In this document: positions 1-11,804 of the stretch, piece by piece
Layout: each line of letters starts with the position of its first letter
Position numbering within the stretch: position 1 is the first letter of the stretch
Assembly: GCA_029204225.1 (NCBI GenBank)
Contig: CM055097.1
Span: 59,018,143-59,082,142, forward strand
Direction of reading: 5' to 3'
Source: Diphasiastrum complanatum
Taxonomy: Eukaryota; Streptophyta; Lycopodiopsida; Lycopodiales; Lycopodiaceae
Length of the DNA stretch: 64,000 nucleotides
The notes under the pieces: generated by a model
Told to the model about the DNA's origin: nothing
Database searches by the model: none
Seen by the model: the letters and a program-made list of their open reading frames with translations, nothing else
Program-made: the position numbers and the translations under genes

Positions 1-96
1 ACGGATCGCAATCCGCTGCAACTAAGCATGTGCTATAATGTTTCTAAGTTGTAGGCTGTAGCTAGCCTTCCACATCACGACATACATCTACAGCTC

Positions 97-2295
97 ATGA
101 GCTTGGTTCCAATCAGCCTCTTGGAGAGGACTCAGGGTGACACAAGAGCAGGACCTAGCAGTACTGGTGGCATTGGTTCCTCCAAAGCACCATCTATAGA
201 TCGTCCACCATCGAGGGGTAGAGCCCTTGGTCGAGGACAAACTAGAGGTAGGGACTATTACAAGGCCTCTTGGACGCAATCAAACAAGGGAATTGGCTGA
301 GATTGTTGTTATGAGGTGCTTTTACACATGTGACCTCCCATTTCACCTTGCTACAACCCCTGCATGGAGGGAGATGATAAGAGCCGTTCCAGGATCGGTT
401 CGGACTGGGAGGGTCCCAGCATGGATCATTTGCGGAGGAGAGGACTTTTTGATGGGAGCTACAACCGATCAAGAAGCCGTGGGAAAAGTGAGCGTTGTCA
501 AGCTTTAAGTTTCAACTTTATTACTTAATTTTTTAAGTTCATCAACTATCACTGTTGAACTTAAATGGCCATTGGCTGCTTGGAAACCAGGTGTGGATGT
601 ACCATCATATATAATGGCTGGACTGATGTAAGACAGCGGCACATTCTGAATATATTGGTGTCTTCCTGCATGGGCACGATGTTTTTGAGAGCCATCGACA
701 CCTTCAAGGCAGGCACATCGGTCCTTGGCAAGTATATGTTTCGCTATATCCAGGAGGCTATTGTGGAGGTGGGACCAGAGAATGTTGCGCAGGTATTACA
801 ACTACAGTTTAAACTAGATTCTTGATTCTCGAACGTTGTAAATTCTTGTTACGACTTACAAACTATAACCTGTAGGTTGCAACTTAAAACTTCTGAATCA
901 CGAATCACAAGTATCTATTGCAACTTTCAAATTTGTAATTTGTTCAATATTGTTGGCTTGCTTGATACAAGACTCAAGTTTCAAGTTAGCAGTTGTAAGT
1001 TGTGCAGGTTGTGACAGACAACGCTGCAAATTGTCGTGTGATGGGGAGGCTTGTTAATGAGGCCTATCCCCACATTTTTTAGACGCCCTGCACTGCACAT
1101 TGTCTTGACCTCCTGTTTGAGGACATAGCACGAATACCATGGGTCAAAAAGGTCGTTGACACAGCATGGTTCTTGGTAAGATTTGTCACCAAGAGGCCGA
1201 GGGTCCTCAGTATGTTCATGGCCCATTCTACCCTTGACGTTTTGAGACCAACTCGCACCAGGTTTGAACCTTCAACTTTGAAATTTGTTTAAAGTTTGAA
1301 CTTTGGTTCGAAATTCGAATCTTCATGTCAGATGTTGACATTCAAACAATTGGATTAAGGCAGCAGACTTGAGTATTGACTCTTGACTCTTAACATTTGA
1401 ATCTTGCACTAGTCACTAGTGAGTAGTTATTACTTACTTAAAACTTCTAAGTAACTAGTAACTACTCACTAGTGTGAGATTCAAATGTCAAGAGTCAGTG
1501 ATAACTTGGAAGTTAGGATTTAGTAACTACTTAATTCTACATTCTTCCAATCATTGCACAAGTCAATTGCGGCATGTATCATGGTGGAAGTATGGGATTG
1601 ATGTCCCTAAACTTCAAGACCTTGCAATTAGGATCCTCTCACAAGATTGCACGGCTATTGCATGTGACAGGAACTGGAGTGCCTTCTCTTCGATTAATAC
1701 AAAGAGAAAGAACAGGTTGCCCACTACACAACTAAATAGGTTGGTGTTTGTGCATGCCAACCTACGACTGTTGAAGAAGCCCAAGGAAACGACACCAGGA
1801 GATCTTATTGACCGTAGGTTTATCTCCATTCCTTCAGTCCCAACAAAGTGTCAAGTTGAAACTTCAAAGTTCCAATTAAATTATTGACTTCTAAGTTGAA
1901 CTTGTAAGTAGAATATTGTAGTTTGTTGCTTGTAGGCTAGCGGCTAGTCACTATAGCCTATAAGTATTGAGTATTGTACATAGTACATACTACAGTGTGA
2001 ATTGTAATCATGTTGTTGACCAATTCGTTTTTGCAAGACCTACCACGAGGGCTACAACATCACGTGCACGCAAGAGGGGTGGAAGGCAGGCTTCTAGCAT
2101 AGCTCCCACTGAGGAAGAATAGCTTATTAGGTCCTCCAATGAAGAGCCATATGAGGAGTACATTGAGGAAGAGCCCGAGGATGATGGTTCCTCCGGTGGT
2201 GGTGGTGGTGGTGGTGGTGATGGGGATGAGGACTCTCACTCTATCGATGATGAGAATGAGCCTATTGGTGGTGCTACACAGTAGCTTTTTTAAGG
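97..2295 (+). pseudogene. Decayed hAT-family transposase
   Basis: Pieces of a plant hAT transposase of the DUF659 type lie in order on the plus strand. Near 309-400 is an N-terminal block (RCFYTCDLPFHLA). Near 590-800 is a block with the YNGWTD motif, which carries a catalytic Asp in this family. Near 1005-1260 is TDNAANC followed by CTAHCLDLLFEDIA. Near 1570-1830 is the C-terminal hAT dimerisation block (LAIRILSQ...CDRNWSAFSSINTKRKNRL). A Gly-rich and acidic tail lies near 2110-2270. The blocks sit in different frames with stops, and AT-rich spacers that may be former introns separate them. The family moves DNA by cut and paste, but this copy cannot make a full protein. Terminal inverted repeats were not found; the left end may lie outside the window. 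Confidence 0.82.
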
Positions 2296-3990
2296 ACTAG
2301 GAGACAACTTCGTGCACAGATATATCATGATTCATCTTAGACTTTGCACATTGCACATTGCAATTTACTAGTCTAGAGGACTCAGGAGTGGACTGTGGTA
2401 GACATTATACTATAGATGCTAGAGCCCTCATTGCTCATGAGTCACTATTCAGTGATTATTCAATATTCACTGTTCAAACATTGATGATGGTAAATTTGTA
2501 TGTACTTAGTAATTACTTGTCACGACTCATTGCTCACTTCATTATCTAATATTATAAAATTTGAATCATGATTATTGTCTATAGTTAACCATTTGAATTT
2601 TGAGTTATCTTGTTGGTATTTGTTGTTTTGGTTCTTGAACCTTTAGAAAATTAGACTGTGATTGTTGGTTCTTGAATGTTCAAACTTCAAAGTTCAAACC
2701 CATTACCCAATAAATCATGTCATGAGCAGCGAGCCTAACAAGTCACGACTCACAAGTCACTTGATAGGTCATCAAAGTGGTGTGAATCTTCTGACAAGCA
2801 ATTTTAATCTTTACATGTTTATAGCATCTCCCATCCATATCTCTAAATTTTTATCACCCAATTGCCTAAAAACCTTTAATATTATAATTTTTCCAAAAAA
2901 TAATTGAATAATCTTTTTTTTTTTAATCAAATTTGTGGCCAACCCTCAATTCGCATGGATTAAAAAACTCCATTGTCTAAACACTAAGTAAAAGGATTGT
3001 AGGACAATGTGCCTAGCTCCATCGCAGTATACTTAACAACTAAAATCACGAATGAAATCTTGTAGCCTTTGCAATATGTGAACAAAGAAGGCCTCTTCAA
3101 GCTGCCCCAGAACTGTTTGGTAATTTACCTTTGCAGACACCAAAATCACATAGAAGCTCAAAGTCAATCTCTCGTGGACACTAATTTCTTTCAATTCGAG
3201 CCGTCCCTTGAAGATTTTGGCCACATGTAGCTCCTCCTTCACTCTCACTCTAGGGCCTAGGCGAGGCTGAAATTGTAGGGACTTGGCTCTTTTGAGAAAA
3301 AAGTTGCAAACTTTATTATCATGTCGCATTGCATTGCATGATTCGGAAGAGTGACTATGATTTTGACTGGACCTTTCAAGAAATTAGTGCTTTTCGATGT
3401 ACTCGATAAGAAATGCATGACCTTTTCAGTTACATTCCCTCCTGCATTCCATAATTCAAGTACTAGGGTTTTTGAAATAAACATTTCAAAACATTAACCC
3501 CTCATAATGGATTTCAAAGAAACTATGATTCTAGCTGGTCCTTTCAAGAAGTTAGTAGTTTATGTCTCTTAATCCGTAATGCAAAGACATTATAAGTTAC
3601 AAGATGAATACTTTGGAAGAAGATGAAACAAGAATGAATACTTTCAAAAACCATGAAAATGTGAATTATGCCTTGTTACGTAGTCATCAATTTCAATATT
3701 TGAGCCTTGATCACAACCTTCAAAACTAAAAGCTAGGCAAAACTAAGAATACATAGCTTTTTTTCTATAATAAAAAACGTAATTAACGAACTCAAAAAAT
3801 ATCGTGTTGCCCTCTACTCCTCCCACAAACAACAAAACAATTGTTGCAGCTCCTAACATGAATAACCAAAAGCCAAAGAGACCAAAATAGAGTTCAAAAC
3901 CAATCAAAAAGTAGAAGTCCTTTGCTCTTAAAGAAACATTATGTATTCTTATTGAACACTAAATGCTCGAAGAGATAAGTGGCAAGGATG
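2296..3990. other. AT-rich stretch without a recognisable gene
   Basis: No convincing coding region is visible. The right part is probably intron or 3' flank of the minus-strand sucrase/ferredoxin-like gene. A degenerate direct repeat about 165 bp apart (around 3352-3392 and 3516-3556, sharing the theme CTTTCAAGAAvTTAGT) resembles the tandem architecture of intron 1 of that gene. Confidence 0.5.
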
Positions 3991-4000
3991 CAACACTCAC

Positions 4001-5475
4001 CTATATTTAAGCATATCAGGAAAGATGAAGACATCTCCATTACATGAATCAGTTCCATCACGCCCCTCACAGATTGTTAAACGAGTCTGCAGGAGATTAG
4101 AGGAAGCAAAATTTTGAGTACTTTGAACCAAAACATCAAAAACTAAACAGCACTTTTGCACCAAGAATAAGCCTCCCATAAAAGATTTGCAATTTTTATT
4201 TCATGGAGTCCAGTCACAAAGTCTGTAAACCTTCAAACTCATCGGGCATCAACAAAAGCATAGAGGACTTTAAAGGGCAGCATAAAATAATCTATGGCTC
4301 GTTGCTCTTAATAAGCCAAAAACTGAAATTTTTCATTTCAAATAAGATTCAAATTCCTGTTAACAGCGTCAGTGTCATCATTCAACATATTCATGAACTA
4401 AAAAACTGGAAAGAACGAGGACTTTGAAGGTAGCATAAAATGATCTATGGCTCTTTGCTCTGCAGTACGCGGCACAATAAAACACTTCTCTTCGAATAAT
4501 TCCAATTGAAGTGAAGGCCATCACCGTCATCGTGCATCATTTTTCATGAAGAAAAAAAATAAAGAATGAGAAGTTTCAAGGGTAGCAGAACATAATCTAT
4601 GGCTCTTTGTTCCACAATAAGCTGCAAACTGAAAAACTTCACTTCGAATAAGTTTCAAATTGATGCAAAGACCATCACGGTCATCGTGCATCATTTTTCG
4701 TGAACAAAACGGGGTTGGCTCAGTTGGTTGGCTTGGCATCCAAAGTTTCTTTGGTCCCAGGTTCGAGCCTCCCCTTGGAAACCAAGAAGCATTTTTCGTG
4801 AACAAAAAATATAAAGAACGAGAAGTTTCAAGTGCAGCATAATATCATCAATGGTTCTTTGCTCTACGATAAGCCTCAAACTGAAAAAGCTCATTTCAAA
4901 GAAGATCCAAATTAATTCTAAAGTTACGCTACTCTTTGAAAATGCGTTGAATCTACCTTTTTCGGCATATCATTGCGCCGCGCCCTCAGTGCAGCAACCA
5001 GATGTCTAGGCAAGCGGTCGAAATCCGCCGCTTCTACTTGCGGTGGCCAGCTCTGCGCCTCCTTGTAACACAAAAATACATGTCTTTCGTAAAATGCAAC
5101 AGAGCCGACCAGAGCAGCCTTGTACATGTCCGGCCTAGTGAAGCCGTTGTCGACCTTGGGGTCAGCCTGACCTGCAGCTTCAGCCGCCTCAAACCCTTGC
5201 AAGCCGCCGCCTACTCTGTTGAACTTCAAGCTGCCATGGCTGCCATTAACAGGAGAGCCATCCTTGCCAGCATCCACCATTCCTGCGGCAAGAGGCTTTG
5301 CAACGTTCCGACCAAGCATGAGAACCGAGCCGCCTTCATCTGATGAGAAAGAGTTGGCCATGGTTTGTAAAAACCTTTCCCGGGGAAGATCCTCGGGCCT
5401 GAAGCTTCTGGTGGCGATTTGGAAGTGCTGCTGCAGGGGCTGCTTTGATGCAGCAGCCTGGAACGCAGTGCTCAT
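4001..5475 (-). CDS. Sucrase/ferredoxin-like protein, first two exons
   Basis: Exon 1 is 5475-4957 (173 codons, phase 0) and exon 2 is 4086-4001. The ATG at 5475 is the first in-frame Met of the open frame; the codon further upstream is GTG. The exon 1 donor reads AAG|GTAGAT. Exon 2 begins after CTGCAG and ends at a strong GTGAGT donor. The encoded text (KAALVGSVAFYERHVFLCYK, then WPPQVEAADFDRLPRHL, then across the splice TRLTICEGRDGT and GDVFIFPDMLKYR) matches the N-terminal half of the plant sucrase/ferredoxin-like (thioredoxin-fold) family. The family's later CxxC-bearing exons were not recognised, so the gene is 5'-partial here: either it continues left through very long introns or it is truncated near the hAT remnant. 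Splice consensus and conserved phase argue for a real, perhaps living, gene. The biochemical role of the family is poorly known. Confidence 0.8.
4267..4890. repeat. Degenerate 153-bp tandem repeat in an intron
   Basis: The phrase ATCTATGGCTCxTTGCTC recurs at about 4290, 4442, 4595 and, as ATCAATGGTTCTTTGCTC, at 4846. The first three spacings are about 152-153 bp. The last is about 251 bp and returns to 153 bp once the 98-bp SINE-like insert plus its duplication is removed. Each unit also carries a cATCATTTTTCrTGAA element. It lies wholly inside intron 1 of the sucrase/ferredoxin-like gene. Confidence 0.75.
4710..4789 (+). mobile_element. Short tRNA-derived SINE-like insertion with 18-bp target duplication
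   Basis: An 80-bp segment has a Pol III A-box-like TGGCTCAGTTGG near 4716 and a B-box-like GGTTCGAGCC near 4760, at tRNA-like spacing. It is flanked by perfect 18-bp direct repeats CATTTTTCGTGAACAAAA at 4692-4709 and 4790-4807. Long duplications of this kind are the mark of LINE-driven insertion. It interrupts one unit of the 153-bp tandem repeat, and removing it restores the period. It has no clear body or long A-tail beyond the tRNA-like head, so it is unusually short for a plant SINE. Confidence 0.78.
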
Positions 5476-5984
5476 CACAAACACAAGCGAGGAGGACACG
5501 ATCGAGACAGAAGAGGAGAAGAAACGAGAGCAGAGACGCTATTGCTCGTCGTCGATCGAGGGAGAAAGTAAAGAGACGGAGACGTCGACGCCATAACTCT
5601 TTTCTCCCTCGCCTGCTCGCTCCCCCGCTTCGTCGTTCGAGCGTGCGCAAACGCGCTCTCAAATCGCCCTGTTCACACGGCCTCACTCAATATGGCTCAA
5701 ACAAATCTACGTTCATGATCTCTTGGTACCGTACCCTCTTCACACAGCCTAAGCAACAACGCTTAGAAAAAGCTCTCTTCACATCCTTTGCACTAGGATG
5801 CCGCACCGTTCACACGAAGCTGCTTCTCCTCAGCCTCTGCCTCTCTTTATTTAAGTGCAATCTATTATCGAGCCTACACCCAATGCAATTTTTTTAGAAG
5901 CAATCAGTTTTTGCCACGTTATATAGATCAACAATTGAGAATATTACGCGTGGCAAAGATGACTCAAAGCTAGCATCCGATTAT
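5476..5984. other. 5' flank of the sucrase/ferredoxin-like gene
   Basis: Just upstream of the ATG the minus strand is rich in CTCTTCTCC-type pyrimidine tracts, as is common in plant 5' UTRs. No reliable TATA box could be fixed. Open frames here in either direction are GA/CT-biased and do not resemble known proteins. Confidence 0.4.
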
Positions 5985-6250
5985 CTAGGATGCCATTAAG
6001 GCCCTTCGGCTCTCTGATATTGCATCGGCGTGGCTCCAATAGTCATGGCTAGCATGAGCTGTCATTAAGGCCCTTGGGCCTTGTGGGCTTCCATGAGTCA
6101 TGGCTAGCATCTAGCTATTTGAGCTGTCGTTAAGGCCCTGAGGCTGGCTCCGAGAGTCGTGACTAGCATCTGACTTTAAGGGTGCTCGTGGCTTCAAGTG
6201 TCATGTCTAGCATCCAAGTATTTGGGTGCCATTAAGGCCCTTAGGCTTTG
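5985..6250. repeat. Degenerate tandem repeat, roughly 70-100 bp period
   Basis: The core GyCATTAAGGCCCTT occurs near 5991, 6064, 6127 (as GTCGTTAAGGCCCTG) and 6229. Between cores a second phrase, GTCATGGCTAGCATC or a close variant, alternates with it. Spacing varies between about 65 and 100 bp, so the array is diverged. It ends where Ty3 element G begins. Confidence 0.65.
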
Positions 6251-9200
6251 CGAGCTTGCATGAATGTGGCCTTGCGAATCTCTAGTCGGATCCGTGCTTT
6301 ACCTATTCTTGCTCCACAGCCTCTTAGTGTTGAGGTTGCCAGTTCTCATTCTTCCTCTAGCTCTCAGATATTCCAGGGCTTAACATACCGCATTGAAGCG
6401 GATCTTTATATTATTTCTATGGAGCGCTATGATCTGATCCTTAGTGCTAATTGGTTTGCTTCTCTTGGTGCCGTTACACTGGATTTGACATGACAGACAC
6501 TCACTTTTGTGCATGATTCAGTTACCCACTCCCTTGTTGGCATCAATTCCCAGGGAGATTATCGGTTGATCAGTGGGAAACAATTTATGCGTAGCCTATC
6601 TAAGGCTCATTGTGCGGCTCTCTTATGTGTACATCGTGCTATAGCAGATCCTCCAGTCGCCACTTCACCACCACCAGTTGTTCCTCAGGTGATATTTGAC
6701 TTCTTACATCGATAGGCCTATGTCTTTTCAGAACTTACAACGCTACCACCATTTTTTGATGTTAACCACCGCATTGATTTACCCCATGGGTCTGCTCCTC
6801 CCTCTCGTCCTCCCTACCGTATGTCTAAGTTTGAGCGTGATGAGGTTGAGCTTTAGATCTATGCATTTTTGGACCAGGGTCTTATTGTTCCCAGCCATAG
6901 CCCTTTTGGTGCCCTTGTTCTCCTTGTTAGTAAGAAAGATGGTACCAAACATCTCTACATCGATTGTCATGCCCTCAATAAGCTCACTATCCGTAACCAG
7001 TACCATATCCCTCACATGGATGACCTATTTGATCAACTTGGCACTTCCCATACTTTTTCCAAGATAGACCTTCGTTCTGGATATCACCAGATTAGGTTGC
7101 ACCCCTCTGACGAACATAAGACTGCCTTTCGTACCCATCTTGGCTTATACGAGTTTCGTGTGCTTCCCTTTGGTGTTACTAATGGTCCTCCTACATTCCA
7201 AAATGTTATGAATAATATTATGCGTCCACTTCTTGGTCATTGTGTTTTAGTTTATTTCGACGACATTCTCATTTTTATTACGCCCCTTGACGAGCATGTA
7301 TCCCATCTCACATCTGTCTTCCAGTGCCTCGTTCACCATCATTTGTTTGCCAGCCTGTCCAATTCCTTCGTAGTTGTTGAGATTGAATTTCTTGGGTTTC
7401 TTATTTGTAATGGTCGTATTTGCCTTGATCCTCGTAAGGTTCAAGCTATCCCGAACTGGCCTCAACCACACGATGTTCACCATGTTCATATGTTCCTCGG
7501 TTTAGCCATTCACCTTCGCCGCCCTGTTCCCCACTTTGCCATTGTGGTTGCTCCTCTTCGCGCTCTTCTAAATAAATCGTACATTTTTGTGGACTCCTGA
7601 TTGTCAAACAGCCTTTGTTACCCTTCATCGCGCTATTGTTGATGCCACTGTTATATGCTTACCTCACTTTCACCATAAATTTATTATTGAGATTGATGCT
7701 AGTTTCGTTGGTTTGGGTGCCTTACTTTGTCAGTCCCAATGTATCACTGTTTATGAGTCACGATGGCTTCGCTCTTATGAGTAATGATATTTTGTCCATG
7801 AGAAAGAGCTTCTCACCCTTAATCCATGCTCTTAAGAAGTGGCGTCATTACTTGTATCGTATACCATTTGACATTGTTACTGACCACCAGTCTCTCCGTT
7901 ATCTGTTATCCCAGCGGGACCTTATCGATCATCAATTTCGTTGGTTGCAATTTTTACAATCCTTTGATTTTTCTATCCTATATCGTCCTTGCCGTTCGAA
8001 CACCGCTGCTGATGCATTATCCCATCTGCCCGCTTTGTTACACACACTTGTTGCCACCATACCTACCTGGTTTGATGACCTTCCCTAGGCTTATCTCACT
8101 TGTCCTAACTTCCGTGATGTTTATAATTATGCACCTCCTGTTTTTTCTCGTCCACACCAGGTCTATTCCATCGTTGATCACCGTCTTTATCATTTTGGGT
8201 CTCTCTTCGCCCCCAGTTATTGTCTGATGCTCATTCCTCTCCTATTGGTGGCCATTTTGGGTTTCAAAAGTCTTATGCTCATCTGAAGGACCATTTTTAC
8301 TGGCCATCCATGAAGTCGGAGCTAGCCCTCCTTATTCACACTTGCACTTTTTGTGCTCTCAACAAGTACTCCCGTGCTAAACCTGCTGGTTTGCTTCAGA
8401 GTTGGCCTATCCCTCATCGCCAGTGGGCCGATATTTCTATGGACTTTATCCTAGGTCTTCCTCGTACCCAGTGTGGTCATGATTCATGTATGGTGGTGGT
8501 TGATAGGTTCTCAAAGCAAGCACATTTCATACCAGTTTGCAGTACTATTACAGCTAAGTAGTGTGCACGTTTATTCTTGTCAAAGATTTTCCACCTCCAT
8601 GGGTTTCTTCGTACTATCATATCTGATCGGGATAGTAAGTTTACCTCTACCTTCTGAATAGAGCTTATGCGCATACTGGATGTTCAGCTTTTTATGGGTT
8701 TTGCTTATTAGTCTACTACCGATGGACAGTCTGAGCTCCTTAATCGGATTCTTGAGGATTACCTCCGCCATTTTGTTACTCCTTTAGGAAAGGACTATGA
8801 CCAACATCTATGTTTATCTAAGTATAGCTATAATAGCTCGGTTAGTACCTGCACTGGTTTCTCTCCCTTCTTATTATCTCATGGGTATACACCCCTGTTA
8901 CCCGAGATATCTCTTCCTCGTGAGGATACACCTGTTACACTTACCTCTTTTCTATCAGGTACTCGTGAGCTTATTTCTCGGGCCAACGCATATCTACAAC
9001 ACGTCCAACAGCGGTACCAGACTTCTGTTGATCGTCATCAATGGCATGTTTAGTTTCAGGATGGGGATATGGTTTATCTATGCCTTCATTTTGCTCGACA
9101 CCACTTTATTCATGACCATGCTTCTATTGAGAAGCTTGCACCAGGTTATTATGGACCTTATCGCATATTGGAGGTTCTTAGTCTTGTGACATATCGGTTG

Positions 9201-9310
9201 CAGCTTCCTTCTTTGACATGGGCCTGTGATATATTCCATGTCAGTCTATTGCGAGCTGCTATTGAGGATGATGCTCCTCATGAAGCTGAGTTTTTTACTG
9301 ATCCATAAAT
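6248..9310 (+). pseudogene. Ty3/gypsy element G, protease end to integrase, dead
   Basis: The frame starts inside a Ty3 protease C-terminal region (ERYDLILSANWFASLG, about 6420-6480). Reverse transcriptase follows (6850-7600), with [14 protein letters not shown] and the catalytic box VYFDDILIF. RNase H is at about 7600-8060 (IEIDASF, TDHQSL). Integrase runs 8220-9300, with the second half of the zinc finger (CTFCALNK), MDFILGLPRT, SDRDSKF and GQSELLNR supplying the Asp-Asp-Glu positions, then the GPYRIL region. At least eight stops or frameshifts break it. Gag, the start of protease, LTRs, primer site and polypurine tract are missing. It abuts copia element D at about 9310-9370 with no visible LTR between them. 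Confidence 0.88.
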
Positions 9311-9359
9311 ATTTCCCTTCCTACCTGCTGCTATTCTATAGGTTCGTCTTCATCATAGT

Positions 9360-10546
9360 CGGAAAAAAGACTCAACAATGACTCTTCTTGCCAGTCTTCC
9401 ATCCTCCTATGACAACCTGATATTGCTTCTGAGCAATACTCCTACATTGTCTCTCCAGAAGTTGACAACAAGCCTATTGCAGAAAGAAGTTAGGAGAAAA
9501 AGCTTATCCACAGCAAGTACCAAATCAATGACATCGTAATCTAATAAGCATCAGTCCAAGAAAAAGAACTCCAAGGACAAGAAGACAAAGCCAGAGCAGC
9601 CAAATTCAACGCAACAACAACAACGACACAGACAACAACATCCTTTCAAGACCAAACTCTTTTGCAGATATTGCAAAAGGTCAAATTATGACATTAAGGA
9701 TTGTCGTATCCTCAAGCACAGTGAAACGAGGAAGAAGATGCAGCAGCACCAAGACGGAGGTTCCGACTCTGCCAAAAATTTCCAAGGGGATGAGAAGGTG
9801 TTGATGGTACAAGACCAATCAAGTAGAGATGCCTATCAATGGTATCTTGATTCAGGTGTTTCACAGCACATGACACCATGTAACAATCTATTTTCTATTC
9901 TCACAGCAATAGATTCAAAGTACATTTTCTTCGGTGGCTCAATTTCACACAAGGTTGAAGGCCAAGGGTCCATTCGACTGCAGTTCCCTGACGACATCAC
10001 TAGATAGTTAGATGGTGTACTTTATGTACCCATGTTACCAAAGAGCTTATTATTAACAAGATCACTGATCAAGGCTATAGAGCTTTGTTTACTGCTAGTC
10101 GATGTACTATTTTTTATGGGAATTCCAATGAAATCCTCTCTGCACACAGAGAAGGAAATTTATACATCCTACGTCACGATCATGCACTTTCTATGAATAA
10201 TCTGATGCTCATGTTTGGCATCAAAGACTAGGTCATTTAGACATGCATTCAATCTTGTACATGCATCATAACAAATTGGTCAAGGATATGAATATCAATG
10301 ATGTTACTATGGCTAATCAGACTATCTGTGAAAATTGTTTACTAGGGAAACAACCTAGAACAAAATTTCCAAGAGGACAAGCCAGGAGAGTGAAATCCAT
10401 TCTGTCACTGATTCATAGTGGCTTATGTGGTCCCATGAGCGTACCCTCTTTGGGTCAAGCTCTGTATTTTATCACATTCATTGATGACTACTCTTGGTTC
10501 ACCAGAATTATGTTCTTAAAGAACAAGTCAGAAGCATGTCGGAAAG
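9360..10546 (+). pseudogene. Ty1/copia element D, left half: gag end, protease, integrase start
   Basis: Reading from gag (TMTLLASLPSSYDNL near 9378), there is a Lys/Gln-rich stretch, a CCHC-like knuckle (CRYCKRSNYDIKDC, with Tyr in place of His) near 9660-9710, the protease motif YLDSGVSQHMT near 9846, and the integrase zinc region (RLGH, CENC) near 10230-10340. The integrase core then starts (FITFIDDYSWF, the first catalytic Asp region). The frame stops abruptly at 10546, where the LTR of copia C begins. The same integrase resumes at 32418 on the same strand. The gag start and 5' LTR of D are absent. Confidence 0.85.

Positions 10547-11804
<1,258 letters not shown>

Noticed and set aside
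3030-3260. Possible third exon of the sucrase/ferredoxin-like gene on the minus strand
   Set aside because: A loose resemblance to the family's next segment needs a stop to be ignored, lacks the CxxC context and has no secure splice sites.
5002-5897. Plus-strand open frames opposite the sucrase/ferredoxin-like exon 1
   Set aside because: Shadows of the minus-strand exon and its pyrimidine-rich 5' flank.
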